Below are positions 31,198-43,805 of a stretch of DNA of 64,000 nt, piece by piece; the first letter of the stretch is position 1; every line of letters begins with the position of its first letter. Under the pieces are notes generated by a model, which ran no database searches, was not told the DNA's origin, and saw only the letters and a list, made by a program, of their open reading frames with translations. Origin of the DNA: Aspidapion aeneum (taxonomy: Eukaryota; Arthropoda; Insecta; Coleoptera; Brentidae); contig OY755038.1 in assembly GCA_963576565.1 (NCBI GenBank), positions 178,180,438 to 178,244,437 of the forward strand. The letters run 5' to 3'. The translations under genes and the position numbers were made by a program.

Positions 31198-34071
31198 CAC
31201 TGAGAGAAGAATTTTGTAACAATAACAAACATTTTGTAACTGTTACCAAATGCGTTGCCCATATTTGGCTTATTAGATATTTGTTTGCAGGTAACAATTC
31301 ATAAATTTCAATAATTGAAACAAATATTTGTTAATAAAAACAAAATCGTCTGGTAATAGTTAAAAAAAGCTACATTAAGCACTAGTATATTGTTGGTATT
31401 TAAAAATATATGTGAGTTTAATTATTAATATACTGTATATTTATTATAAGGATCATTCTTATTTAATATTAAATTAATTAATTATGGGTTATTATATAAT
31501 TAGTAGCTGTAATTATATTTAGTTATTTTGCATTAATATTGTATTTATAGGTTTCACGTTCTGTTTAATATACAGCGTGCTCATTTTAAAACTTCCCACC
31601 CTAGATTTCTCGAAAATGATTTTTTTTAAAAAAGCAAAAACACGTCAATTAATTTATTAAGGAGGACACATTTTAGCTATCTTAAAATTTTTGTAGTACA
31701 CACCTCCTTTGAGGGGTACATTTTACCCCTATATTTTGAATATGGAAAGTGGGTCAAGTGACACTTTTTTTGAAGGTTTCTTAAATATCTTTACAAAGGT
31801 GTAAAAATTTTGAAAATCTATCAATTTGTTTTTGATATATTCACTTATTTTTTCAAAGGGGGTGTGTACTACAAAAACTATAAGATAGCCAAAATGTGTC
31901 CTCCTTAATAAATTAATTGACGTGTTGTTACTTTTTCTCAAAAAACAATCATTTTCGAGAAATCTGAGTTGGGAAGTTTTAAAATGAACACCCTGTATAT
32001 TTCTATAGGGTTAATGGAAGTACACCAATTTTGATCACACACCTGTATTTCTTTGTGACATTTGGACGATTCATTTTCGTCTTCCTCGGGCTACACACTT
32101 TAGCCTTAGGAAGACGAAAATGGATCATCGAAAAGAAATAAAGTTGTGTGATCAAAATTGGTGTCTTTTTCCCATTAACCCTATTGAAATGAATAAGGTA
32201 TAGAATAATAAGAGAATTTTAATAATAATAAAAAGCAAGTTGTTTTGATGAAAAATATTTATTTGTATTTTATTATAAAAATTAAATAAAAAATGGATTT
32301 TTTTAAACCTGTGGAGTCAATTTTTTTACGGTGGCAGGTAATCTTTGTTTTTTTTCGCAAAGGTTGGTTAATGAGATATACGCACGTTTGCTCCACGTGA
32401 GATGCTCACAAAATTTTGTCAAAACTGACATAAACCGATTTTACCTCACTATAAGTTGGGGACTCCACAATTAGGAAAGGCAGCATGGGTAGCCCGTGTT
32501 TTTTAAAAATGTTTCTCCTTTGTTTAATTACTTCGTCGACCTTCAAGTCAGTGCTGACCTGAAAAAGAAAATAAATTTTATATATTTGTAAATTTAATAC
32601 AGAACCAGTGGCTTATATGAGGGGGGCCTGGGCCTACAAGTTAATTTTTTAAGATTTTTTCACATATTTTATGAATATAAACATAAAATAGCCTAAAATA
32701 CGGCCTCATGAAGTCTCCCTCTCCCCGAAACATTCTCGGCGCCCCCCCCCCCCCGAAATTTTTTTCTATATACGCCACTGTACAGAACATTAAACGTTTG
32801 CTTTAAGTTAAAAGGTTTAAACTTCACATTCTCATACTAAAGGCTCTTTGCTTAAAAATCTTTAATAATTAATTCAAAGAATTGAAGGCATGATTCAAAT
32901 GACATCAAATTTAAAATTATTAAAATCATAAAATACAAATATAAAGCATTCCAAAAAAATTATAAATAACACTTATTATTCTTACTGCCCTTTAAATAGA
33001 ATAGTTTTTGTGATTTCTAATAGGATCTGTTATTGTGGAAGACCAATCAGCAAGATGCATGTTTTTAACCAACAAGCCAGTGTTTTCATCTTTAAGCGGA
33101 AATCTGAAACAAAAAATATGAGTATGAATTTTATATTAAAAACAAATAAAGCCTACGCCTCTGGATACTTGTCGTCAATTAGCACACATAAATCACTTAA
33201 TTAAAAATTAGTCCTATTTACTGTTTGTTTATAAAACAATCGGTTTCGACAGAACAAAAAGTTTAAGGCAATATACAATGAATAGAACGTTCTTTTTTCT
33301 TGAAGCTATATTTCTACCTCTAAATATTTACCTTTAAAACGTTATTCCTGATGACTTTTTATTCACTTCGACTCTTGCGCAACAAAATACCATTATGATG
33401 TCATAAAAATACCCATGTATTTAGGTCCGTATTAGTAAAAAATCACAAAAACTAAACCTTGTTTGGTCAATGTTTGGCCAAAACATGGCGTCCCCTTGAT
33501 TTTTGGGCTCACTTTTTGTGACGGTCTATAATACAATGCTCCGCGTCAGACAGCGGCACACATGTACAAAATATCAACCGAAACGTCACGATCAACGTGC
33601 GACAAGACCCGAGCTGAGATGGTACAAAGTTATATTGCACGATAATATCGCTTGTTAATAGTAACCAATTCATTGTTTTACGAAGTAATTAATAGAAACC
33701 AATTCAGACCGTTACAATAACCAAATCCCACCATAACATTATACAAAAAATGTTTGTTATAATAACCAAAGAAATATTTGCCAATATTAAGAGTATATTT
33801 ATATTTGGTAAATTTTAAGTATTAAAAACAAAGACGTTCTGTTACCTTAAAAGAAAGAGTGTTTTTGTTATGGTTAATATAAAGCAATTAATATTTAAAA
33901 AAACATCAAATTATTAAAGAAACAAATGAAATATTATTTATAAATAAACACTTTAAAAAAGGTTTGTTACCAATAATAAATGATATTTGCTTTTAATATT
34001 TTTTAATGAGCACAACAAAAATCAGGTTTACCAAATATTTGTTAATAATAAAATCGGTTTTTTTTTCAGTG
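31198..34071 (-). mobile_element. TA-flanked long-TIR transposon, copy B
   Basis: Same ends and interior as copy A at 16,565, with TA at 31,196-31,197 and 34,072-34,073. It lacks the pogo insertion but has the palindromic MITE (31,573-31,995), the small palindrome and the intronic hAT MITE (about 32,606-32,780) in the same order. The coding exons have decayed (separate entry). It gives the empty-site reference for copy A. Confidence 0.8.
32320..33105 (-). pseudogene. Copy B of the unknown transposon ORF, broken
   Basis: The last exon (about 32,320-32,555) keeps MVESPTYSEVKSVYVSFDKI-like sequence in the form LIVESPTYSEVKSVYVSFDKI, split here as LIVESPTYSE and VKSVYVSFDKI. A TGA replaces the Cys codon after KIL, and one extra A in the Lys-rich stretch shifts the frame. 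The upstream exon (about 32,985-33,105) is also changed and partly shortened. The pattern supports a formerly real protein that is lost in this copy. Confidence 0.6.
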
Positions 34072-34073
34072 TA

Positions 34074-35120
34074 CTTTTTTGTCAGTCAAAACACTACTTT
34101 TTAGGCTAAGAAATTGAAAAGCTAACCCAAAAAAGGAAATAATATCCTTTCCCGAAAATGATACGTTAAACGTGAAACAAAGAAGATATTTAGCGCTTCT
34201 CCTCTTATCTGAAATGACTTTTTGAAACACTGTGCAACGACGTAGTTTCTTCTAGGGACCCTCGAAATTGCGATTTTGCTTACGTGATAAGAAGAAATAT
34301 TTTTCCGTCGCTTTCAGCAGAGCCAAGCCTTGTCCACGCACCTATTAAGTAAATATGTATTAGTGGACAGTGCCTACAGTCTAAATGCAGTGTTTTAGGT
34401 AAAAAGTATGTAGGATTTGCGGAAGACACAAAAGCCATTTTTCTCACTAGTCCAGAAAACCGATTTTACCGCACGCAAATGTCATTGACACAATGACGCG
34501 TAGCAAGTTGTGTCAAACATTTAAGTGGGGAAAGTAGGTTTCTGTAAGTGTTAGGAACAATTGTTTTTCTACAAGCGTTAGAAAAACATTAAAACTATAA
34601 GAAAAAAAAACAAAACACATCCACACCATATCAAGCAACCTCAAAAGAAAATACCTAGTGTTATTCCACACTAGTGCAGCAAAGCAGAATTTTCTGCATT
34701 TAAGATAGTGTGAAAGATCACATTTTCCACACGCTTGTTGAAAAAAATATTTTTAACACTAGCAACGCTATCTTTTGCACGTTCGAGCTCCTTTTTCCTA
34801 GTTTTTTTCTCAAACGGTCCTTAGAAATTATTATACTGACAATGACTATGTGACATTCCGGTACGTGTTTATAATTCATGTAAACATTCAAATTTTCTCC
34901 CGATTTTCACTTTTTTCCCTGATCCTTCACTTTTCATCTTGGGGATATTTACTGCACTTTTCATCTCTAAAGTACGAAAAATATTATTATTGCTTGTTAT
35001 TATTATATTGCTTAAGAACATTTTTCAAAGTACTACAAGCTCTTAAATCTAATTATACTTGCAAGTCTTTAAGTGTCTGCAAGCCCAAATTCTGGGTAGT
35101 ACTTTAAAGACCCTACAATG
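34074..35120. other. No gene seen
   Basis: No family resemblance in any frame. The frame at 34,850-35,107 is Phe/Ser/Leu-rich by composition only. Confidence 0.5.
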
Positions 35121-35129
35121 AGAAATTTA

Positions 35130-36240
35130 AAAAATGACCGTAAACTTTTTATAAAAACCTTGGAAGCACTGCGCTCAAAGCTGTATTTTTGATCAAAGCA
35201 CTATTATTCTTGAGGGACCTTTCCATGCTCATCTTTAGATCTTAAACTGTCCCTTTCTACTTGAATACAACAAATTTTTAAATATATAAACAATGCTATA
35301 AAATATTATTGCTATAAAAATATTTTCATCATTTAATTTGAGCACTTCAGTTTCATAAACCAATTGGTTTGGTCCGGCTTTGAAAATGTACCCTTGGGAA
35401 GAAATATTAATATTATTGAAGAAGTGTATAAGATTTTGACGGACAAATAATACACTTGGTGTAAACGGTATGAATTACAATAGTTTAAAGGGCGATAGAG
35501 AAGGTCAAAATAAGAAAAAAATATCATTTACATGGGGCCTGTTTTTAAGCTAAGGATTTTTGAAGATTGAGGAGTGGAGGAAAAAGGGGTTTTAGCAAAA
35601 GAGAAAATCAAATCTGCCACCGCCCAATGACAAGTTGAGGAGATACAGAATACTTTAAAAATGACCAGAAACTTTTTGTAAATTGCTTGAACTCTTAGTT
35701 AACAAGCACCATGTTTAAAAAATCCTAAGAAGCACTACGCTCAAAGCTCTATTTTGCTCAAAGCACTATTATTCTTGAGGCACCTTTTCAAGCTCAGCTT
35801 TAGACCTTAAACTGTCCTTTTCTACTCAAATACAACAAATTTTTAAATGTATAAATAATGAAATCAAATATTATTGCTATAAAAATATTTTTAACATTTA
35901 ATTTGAGCACTTCAGTTTCATAAACCAATTGGTTTGGTCCAGCTTTGAAAATGTACTCTTGAGAAGAAATATTAATATTATTAAAGAAGTGTATAAGATT
36001 TTGACGGAGAAAATAATTCACATGGTGTAAACGGTATAAATAACAATATTTTAAAGGGTGATAGAGAAGACCAAAATAAGAAAAAAAATCATTTACATGG
36101 GACCTGTTTTTAAGATATAGGATTTTCGAAGATTGAGGAGAGGAGGTAAAAGGGGTTTTAGCAAAAGAGAAAATCAAATCTTTTACCGCCCAATGACAAG
36201 TTGAGGAGATACAGGATTTCAAAATTGCTTCGAAAAATAA
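35130..36240. repeat. 565-bp tandem duplication
   Basis: agcacttcagtttcataaac occurs at 35,341 and 35,906, and the surrounding 550 bp aligns well (gctcaaag, gaagaaatattaatatta, gttttagcaaaagagaaaat). The blocks resemble the MITE interior at 20,000-20,650, so this is an expanded MITE relative. The minus frames are repeat-derived. Confidence 0.75.
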
Positions 36241-36606
36241 GTAAAAAATTTAAAGAAACATCAACAAAAATATGGCTTTTAATATGGCATTTATAAAAGT
36301 TAAAAAAAAAACAGTTCTTGTTAAAAAAAGTCCTCTATAATTTTTTTTATTCCTTTTATTATCTGATTATTGTTCCTATTTTGATAAATAAATTCATTAA
36401 ATTTTATGTTGTGCCTCTGTTTTTTAAAGAAGCTATAACTGAATAAGTTTAAAAAATCGTCAATTTCGGTGCGTCAATTTCGATGCTCTGAATCTCGAAA
36501 ACAAAAGAGTTTTGACCCATATGCAATATAATATTTTTTCTTGTTTTGATCTTCTCTATCACTCACTAAATATATCTGAAAAATGCAAAATTGCAACAAA
36601 ATCCTT

Positions 36607-37605
36607 TATGGTGTACATGTAGTAGTACTAGTAGTAGTAGTAGTGTGGGGTACGCTCTAGGCCTGGTGACTAGGCACATGAAGCGCCCTTTTTGTCAACC
36701 CCCGGGCATCCCCCCTACTGTGTCCTTCCTTCGCTAAGGAATCTGCCCTTCTTCTGTACAAAGGCCAGAATATCAGGCCACCTCAGATTCAGAAGGTCCT
36801 CCGTCCCAAAGGTTTCCTTTTCAAATACCTCTCTTCTTGCCTCCTTATATGCTTCACATGATGAGAGGAAGTGCGCCGAGGTCCCGTCCTCTGCCCAGCA
36901 TCGCTCGCACGTCGCGTCGGTCTTCACTCTCATTTTCGCCAGGTGTCCTTGTAGGACGCAGTGTCCGGTTAGGACTCCCACTATGGCTCCCACCTCTCTT
37001 AATGTTCTGCGGAGCAGCCAGTCCCTACGGGATTTGCTGTATCCTTTCACATACTCCTTCGCCTGTCTGGCGTTTCCTGTGTTGGTCCATTCCTTTTCTA
37101 TCTCTTTCTGGGTCCACTCTGTTAGGGCCGACTTCATTTGTCCTCTTGTGAGTCCCAGGAAAGGCTCTGGCATGACGAATTTTTACCGGGATCCACCGCT
37201 TTCTCATTTCCCGGGGTTCCCATGTGGCCTGGGACCTATGCGAGCTCCACCTCTCTTACTCCGGCCAATTCTTGAAGTGCATCTGCGCACTCCTGTATCA
37301 AACCTGCAGACGTGGTTGGTTTGCACAATGCTTTCAGCGCAGCTTGACTGTCTGAACAGATGCGGAGGAGCTTTCCTGTTTCGTTTCTAATTTTTTCCTC
37401 CCATGTTACCGCCAGTATAGCGTAAACCTCCGCCTGAAAGACTGTTGCATTGGATCCCAGCGAACAGCTTTTTCCAATACCCTTGCTTTCCACGTACACT
37501 CCTGCTCCGTTCAAATTCCGGTCTGTTAGCCTTGATCCGTCTGTATAGCAGACCGTGGCATCACTAAGAAATTCAAGCTCTTCCTTTCTCCCTTGGTGGT
37601 AAAAA
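36607..37605 (-). mobile_element. 5'-truncated RNase H-bearing LINE, minus strand
   Basis: It ends at the left in a (CTA)n-type tail (about 36,617-36,645) preceded by a 3' UTR, and is truncated at the right inside the Pol frame. Same domain order and tail type as the LINE at 7.9 kb. No convincing target duplication was found. Confidence 0.8.
36715..37600 (-). pseudogene. LINE RNase H and zinc knuckle fragment
   Basis: From right to left it reads CYTDGSRL (about 37,535-37,560), GAGVYVESKG, FQAEVYAI with the catalytic Glu, and CSDSQAALKALC with the catalytic Asp. A frameshift then precedes the linker and knuckle frame (37,173-36,715), which reads IVGVLTGHCVLQGHL, CERCWAEDGTSAHFLSSC and RWPDILAFVQKKGRF. 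The arrangement is the same as in 7,890-9,094, and LTGH and the knuckle spacing are shared, but the residues differ widely. The two are therefore separate families or an old split. It is broken by truncation and by at least one frameshift. Confidence 0.82.
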
Positions 37606-38079
37606 AATTAAAACTATATTTTCGTTTAGATAAATTTAAAAAATATATATATGTGATTATTATGTCTACCTAAAGACTTGTTTCTAATAACATAAAGCAT
37701 CAACAAAAATATGGCGTTTAATATGGCATTTATCAATGTTTATTAAAGAAAAACAGTTTTTGTTAAAAAAAATCCTCCATAATTATTTCTAATCCCTTTT
37801 ATATCTTAATATTGTTCCTATTTTAATAAACGAATTAATCAAATTTTTATTATGTGTTTCTTAAACAAGCAATAACCAAAAAAGTTTAAAAAATCATCAA
37901 ATTCGATGCTCTGTATCTCTAAAACAAAAGAGTATTGACACATATGAAGTTTTTTCTAATTTTGATCTTCTCTATCACTCATTCAAAGATTGTAAGTCGT
38001 ACTATTTACATCCTTTATATAACGATATCTTAAAAATGTAAAATTGCAGTAAAAACCTTTAGGGTGTACATAAATTTTA

Positions 38080-39800
38080 TAAAAATATATTTTTATACTA
38101 TATATTTCGGTTACACATAGGTTATAATCCGCGGTTTACGAGCTAACTTTGTAAAATAATTTTTTTCTAAGATTTACTTTAAAACATAACATTGTTTCTA
38201 GCGTAATATTTTCGAAAATATATTTTTCGTAAAATGTTCTTACTAATCATAGAAAGGAAAACCATTCGCCCAACCGATTTTATCCTGGTAATTTGCAAAA
38301 CTAGTGGTAGAAAATATTTTTTTTTGCGGTGTCCATCCATAAAGGATGTTTGTGTCATCAAAATCTTAATTTAGTTTGTTGCTGTATGGACTAAACCTAT
38401 TACAAAAAAACTCTTAAGTTTTTTGCACAGGTGATTTTATTTATGTTCAATGTATTTTACCGCAGAACTAAAATTTGCTTTGCGTTTCATATTTCATCAA
38501 AAAGCAGTTCTGTTTTGCTCCTGCATGTCGCGGCTTTACGGTTTTAAAAAGGGCCATTCTAACCAAAAATATAACCGAAAAACTACGTTATTCTTCATAA
38601 TCCCATTTGCCTAACAATGCAAGTTTGCCGGACCCAAGACGAGAACACGTACCTACAACATTTAATTAAAATTTGAAACCTACTTGAATAAAATATAAAT
38701 ACTAATATTAAGGCTAATTCAAAACAAATCGATTTAAAAAACAAAAAGGTGCTCTTAAATATTGCTTAAAAAGCCCATTGTCGTAAATATATTAAACCTT
38801 TTTTTTGATTTTAGGTAATTTAATCCTAAATTCTAATAATTTTTAAAAAGAGGAGTAGTTGCTTACACTTACAGTTTTAAAATATGATTTGTTTTTATTA
38901 CTGTTTTGATAAAAAAATTATGTTACATCATTAAGATCCACAAAATCATATTTTTAAAAAAATACTTGACTTGACGGACTTCACGCCCAACCCCATAGGC
39001 CCCCAGAGGGGAGAGCAGAAGGGGGATTACAATGCCATCTAATGGCTATTTTGTCCGCATAGTTCTGCATATAGTGAAGTAGCAACCTCTTCGATCGAAC
39101 AAAGATAGAACCTTTATCTAAGTACATGTCCAAGCAACGTCCTCAAACACGACGACAGGAGTTTGCCAACGAAACGAAACTCATGCCGTCCACACCACAG
39201 TGGGAAAAACTTGTGGAAGGAGAGTAGGGCATAGGAATAATTACACTAGTGCATCGAAAGCACTACCACACAGTGCTGTGTATAGCATGATTAATGCATA
39301 AAATCAAGAATTGTTGGCTTAGAAAATATTGGAGGAATCTTATACTGTATGACACGACTCAATTATCAATCGTCAAATAATGAGACTTGGGTAGAAGCAC
39401 TGGATATTAGGAATAAAAATTTAGTTCAGAATGTCGCCCACCCAAAGAATTTTATCCTTATCTAAATAAGGAGCCAATTTTCTAAAGGCTTCGAATAAGA
39501 GCTTTGGGTTTGCATGTTTCTTATATCCTCACTGAAATACTCATTCTGGATAATTTTGACCAGAACACACATATAATTTTAAAGTTTATCAGCGTTTAGT
39601 AGGAGCTCGCTTCTGAAAAAAAACTTCAAAAAATCTGATGCAATGAGCCATAACATGTTAAATCGTGGCAATGAAGAAAAACTTCTAAACAAATAAACAA
39701 TTAAGTTTTCGCTCTTCTCAAAGAATATCTAGATGGGACAAGGGAGAGCCAACCCGTAAACTATAAGGATGGTTAATTAACTGTTTTCTCCAATAATAAT
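38080..39800. other. No gene recognised
   Basis: The left part is AT-rich. 39,000-39,800 is less AT-rich and lies downstream of the BEL remnant on its strand, so it may hold further degraded Pol sequence, but no block could be identified with confidence. Confidence 0.4.
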
Positions 39801-39806
39801 ATGAAA

Positions 39807-40900
39807 TCAACGGTTTGGAGGAATTTTTTCCTGCAGATGAGTAACCCTGGTTCTCTGCCGGGCAGGATGACTCTTTATCCAATGTAAATCAACGCTAGAA
39901 TCAGACCAGGCCAAAAATGATCTACATGAATGGAAAATGTCAATAAAATAAATTTCAATAAATTTGCTAATAACAACACACAGTTGTAGTTGTAGTTGTA
40001 GTCTTGGTACAGATATTATTTTCGAAAGGCATACTTTACTTTTGGCACATAATAATGATACAGACACTTGGCCTTGGGGGTTCACCTGCTTCAGTTACAG
40101 AACAGCACCATAAGCTAGCATTGAAGCATGACTAAAGCCATGGATCTCGGTTAACATTGGGTTATCTATAGTTACAAGATGACGAATTGAGATAGTTGAA
40201 ATATAGAAAACCGCGACACATACAAGTTATATATTATACTGGAGAAATCTACGATTCTATATAAGTTTCATTCCACAATGTCTTGAGAAGGAGTATCATC
40301 CCAACCAAGGCTTTGAAGCCACAAACGTTAAATAAGACATTTTGCAACCAACACAACAGGAGCGATAAATCCCAATGGATCATATATATTGGCTATCTTT
40401 GAAAGCATATCTTTAACTGGATTTGAATAAAACCGAGGATTTAAGGTATAGAACTATTTTTATCGGAAAAATAAATGCTTTGTTGGTGACTTTCTGGGAC
40501 AGTACTTAACAAACTTTTAAAATTAGAGGTTCACTTACGTAATTCAAATCCATCACATTTCAAGAGGACTGCAAAGTAGCCGCCGCTAAAGGATACTTTT
40601 CACCATGATCCAAAGCCACCTGATGTAAAGTTCGTATAGCCAGGTGTAGGCTGCAATTTAAGCAGTAAGTGACAGTATGTAAATTATATTCCTATATAGG
40701 TTCGGAATTGTTAACCTCCACAATATCTTTAAATATTTAATATCTAGTTCATCATCTAAAATATTCCTATAGATTTCTCTGATGATGGACCACTAATAAT
40801 ACTTCATTCAAATTTGCATTATTGGAGGTTTTGGACGTTTTGGATGAACCATCAAAGACTAGTCTAATTTTTTGGGCACCATAGTTTTCTTTTACCACAA
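39807..40900 (-). pseudogene. Old BEL/Pao Pol remnant
   Basis: The minus-strand frame 40,085-39,807 has VSLLCAKSKV, then ISVPRLQLQL (RNase H AKSKV..PRLEL block), then SDSSVDLHWIKSHPARQRT (D-S..W box). To its right, broken frames give DMLSKIANIYDPLGFIAPVV (about 40,420-40,360), the typical Peptidase_A17-linked block, and a tryptophan-Asp-Asp stretch near 40,275. Further right, A-I-R-T-L-H-Q-V-A-L precedes what should be the YVDD region. Many stops and shifts make this much older than the BEL element at 43-49.7 kb. Confidence 0.7.
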
Positions 40901-40939
40901 AGTGATGGAAAATATAATATGCAGAAGGTTCACTTGAAA

Positions 40940-41640
40940 TACAAAGCTCTATGTGTACATAGCAGAATCATGTGTTTAACACGTAAAAAACGCATGAGAA
41001 AAAAAACGTTGATTTTAAAAGCTGCTAAAAAAAAAACGTTTATGTCATATATGGAAACAAGTTTAATAAGTAATTCATCAACGTTATAAAAAATAACGTT
41101 GCTATAAACAGTGTTATAATAACGCCATTATCTAATCAAAATAGCAAAAATTTTATGATATTTTCAAGTGAATTCTAAGTAGATTTTTATCAACATCAAA
41201 ATCATATTAGGTCCGCGCTTTTATACACGAATTTTAAAACGCGACTTGCATGGCTTTTCTACCAAATATTTTTAAGATTTTACTAAAAGCAGCCACCTAT
41301 TGGCGACATTTTTCACTTCGACGAAATCTATCCGGAAGTGCTTAGCCCTCTAAACTTCAAAAACCAGTTAATAAACTAGGTATAGGTAACACTGTGTTGA
41401 ATGGCATTTTGTATTGATACCGTTCCCGGGATCATGACTGTTGACACATGGCGGAAGTTGAAGGTTGGTGAGCTGGGGGGCGTCACTGACGTACTGTGCA
41501 CTATCTGAATGTTCAACGCGTTATATCTTGTCCAAATCTATTTACCATAACTGATAGATATTTTAATTGTCGGAACAAAAATCCCGTGGATAGGATATAC
41601 GTATTATAGCACGACTGCATGACACAGAGTGTCATGATAC
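40940..41640. other. No gene seen
   Basis: AT-rich sequence with repeated aaaaaaaacgtt near 41,000-41,040. No gene or element ends could be supported. Confidence 0.45.
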
Positions 41641-42921
41641 TGTAACAGGCGGCCAGTGTGTGACAGTTGTACTGTCACCTCAAGTGGCCAAGGCTTAAAT
41701 GTTGTAAGCTACCAACTTAGGCTACAACTTATATAAATTATAAAAAGATTAAATGTTACTATATGTTATTAAATTTACACAATCTCGAAAGGGAATTTGA
41801 CGGTTCTTGGAGGAAAAGTATGCTATAAACGTTTTTCTCAAATGTATAACTAATGTAGGATAATCATACATACCTTTTCAATTTCCTTCTTGCAGCTTCA
41901 CACTTTCACTTTTTATATTTATTAGTTGAATATCGACTTTTTACTACTATTAAACTTTTGTATTCAAATATTTACACTTCTTAAACTTTTAGGTTTTATA
42001 AACCTTTTAAATATTTGTTGTAAATATATATATTTATCAACAACTTAAACGTTGATTGAATGAGTGAAACTATTCAATCAACTGTTTAATTTACTTAATA
42101 TTACTGTTTAGGTTTGGGATATGTTATTAATTAAAAATGCCGATTTTAGGGCAACGAGTGGTTTGTATTTTGTAACAGTATATAATAATGTATAACAGTA
42201 ATAATTAGTGACTTTAAAATCAATAAACTCCAAAAGAAAAGACTAAAATAATTATGAATTATAAAGATAATAGCTTATACAAAATTAAAATAATTGATAA
42301 ATTTCCCCAGTTGAAATAAAACCCCCCTTACGAAGTGTGAACGGAAGCTTAACGATACAAGCAAAGGCGAACTAAAGAGTAAAGTAAAATCCGACTTTCG
42401 AAAGTTTCAGTACCCCGCTCTCTAGACATTCTCAGTTTGCCGCTAGCTGATTGGTCTAAATCTAAGCTTTCTTTAACGGATTTCTTCCACCACTCCTCTC
42501 TACAGACACTTGGTTGCCGTGGTCTGAATCTTAAGCTCTCTCACATTGGCAAGAACGACAAAGAGACAAAATAGCAATGCAAGCCAGACTTAAAAACCCG
42601 TTAGAAAGTAAAATTACACAGTGTGTGTTTTTTTTAATTGAAAATAGTTTAGCTAATTTCTTTCCAAATACAAAATATGAATTATTTTGATGTTAGTGGC
42701 TCAAAGGACATATTAGCCGAATACAACTTTTATTAAAATACAGCGAACCTGAAAATATGCCTAAAAACAAGTCGCCGGAGTTGCCATAAATTTTACTTAA
42801 TCTTAACCTAGTCTTGCATATAATTAATGCTTGTTGATGTCAAAACAATATTTAATTAAAAATCTTTAAAAACTTATAAATGGCAAAAATACCATTTATG
42901 CTCAAATCCCGTTTTGTTACA
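41641..42921 (-). repeat. Large LTR (~1.28 kb) of a second LTR retrotransposon
   Basis: Starts TGTAACAGGCGG and ends GTTTTGTTACA (TG..CA with matching 5-bp inverted tips TGTAA/TTACA). Directly to the right, the minus strand has a polypurine tract (gggggga at about 42,924-42,930), so this is the 3' LTR of a minus-strand element. Its first 224 bp recur at 63,386-63,609 with one difference. The other LTR is not in the window. Confidence 0.65.
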
Positions 42922-43035
42922 TTACTCCCCCCTGATTAAGTATAAACAATTTTTTTTTAACGCAAGTCGAAATAAAATGGTTTCTAACAACAAGCATTAA
43001 GTAGTGCAGACAACACAAATTTAAACTAAAACTAT
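42922..43035 (-). mobile_element. Internal 3' edge of that element, cut by BEL
   Basis: Holds the polypurine tract and about 100 bp of internal sequence, then the left 5-bp duplication (actat, 43,031-43,035) of the BEL insertion. The rest of the internal region should resume at 49,703. Confidence 0.55.
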
Positions 43036-43508
43036 TGTTATGCCCGCAGTAAGAAAAACGATAACTGCAATGGACTGTATATATTTCAATTAATGAAAGC
43101 GCGAACAAACATAAATACATTGATACGAAATCACGAAACAATCAAAAGGTCCATAGGTCAACTGTGGGCACCACACAACGGAAATCAGAAACAAAGCACT
43201 CACCAGCCTGCAGCCAATTTCTCCACTTCCAAGGGGCCCCTGTCCGGATCCAATGATGTCACCACGCAGCTGAAGGGCTGAAGTTTCCAGTTCTATGCTT
43301 CAGCACACCAAAATCGAGCACCCTCAAGTGCAGAAATCTGAAATAGTTGGAGAAAGCAAATCAACACGCCATTTCTCAAGGCGGTCGAAAAAGGATCTCA
43401 CTGATTCTTGGTACGCATGTCCAAAATGCGCGAAAATGCACTCTGTCCGTCATTCAATTGTGTGGATTTAAAATTTACAAACACCGCGAAATTCAGCGGG
43501 AGCTAACA
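43036..43508 (-). repeat. BEL 3' LTR
   Basis: 473 bp. The first ~285 bp differ from the other LTR at about one position. The last ~190 bp differ at about 18. The sequence just right of it (ggaaggcag on the minus strand) is only a weak polypurine tract. The frame at 43,093-43,281 is LTR sequence, not a gene. Confidence 0.92.
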
Positions 43509-43805
43509 TAACTGCCTTCCAAAACACACAATTTTAGAATATCAGCCGGACAGATATAGATAAAAAAAATGATCGACCGATAAATATAAATGAATGAAAA
43601 ACAGATAAGTAGCGTAAGTTTATTTAGAGATAACGAAAACCCAAAAAAGTCAAAACAAACAAACAAAAGTTAAAAAAAATAAATAAATAATAAAGAATTA
43701 CCTATTGTAATAATTGACTTCAATAGGTAGAAAAAATTAAAATTACTTTAAGTTCGGCAAGAGGCACAGTTTTACAACTGGCCGCTTGTAAACACCGGTA
43801 ACCGT

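Larger units (their letters stand above)
36245..38070. repeat. Second duplication (~36,250-36,606 and ~37,690-38,070) split by a LINE
   Basis: catcaacaaaaatatggc, then ttgatcttctctatcactca, then aatgcaaaattgca..aaa and gggtgtacat-like ends, occur on both sides of the LINE at 36,607-37,605, giving a repeat period of about 1.45 kb. The copies continue the MITE-related sequence of 35-36 kb. Confidence 0.65.

Noticed and set aside
36692..37390. 232-codon plus-strand frame
   Set aside because: It lies antisense to the LINE RNase H and knuckle region and is Ser/Pro/Leu-rich without domains.
43093..43281. 62-codon frame repeated at 49,286-49,474
   Set aside because: It is duplicated because it lies in the two BEL LTRs, with no protein-level constraint evident.
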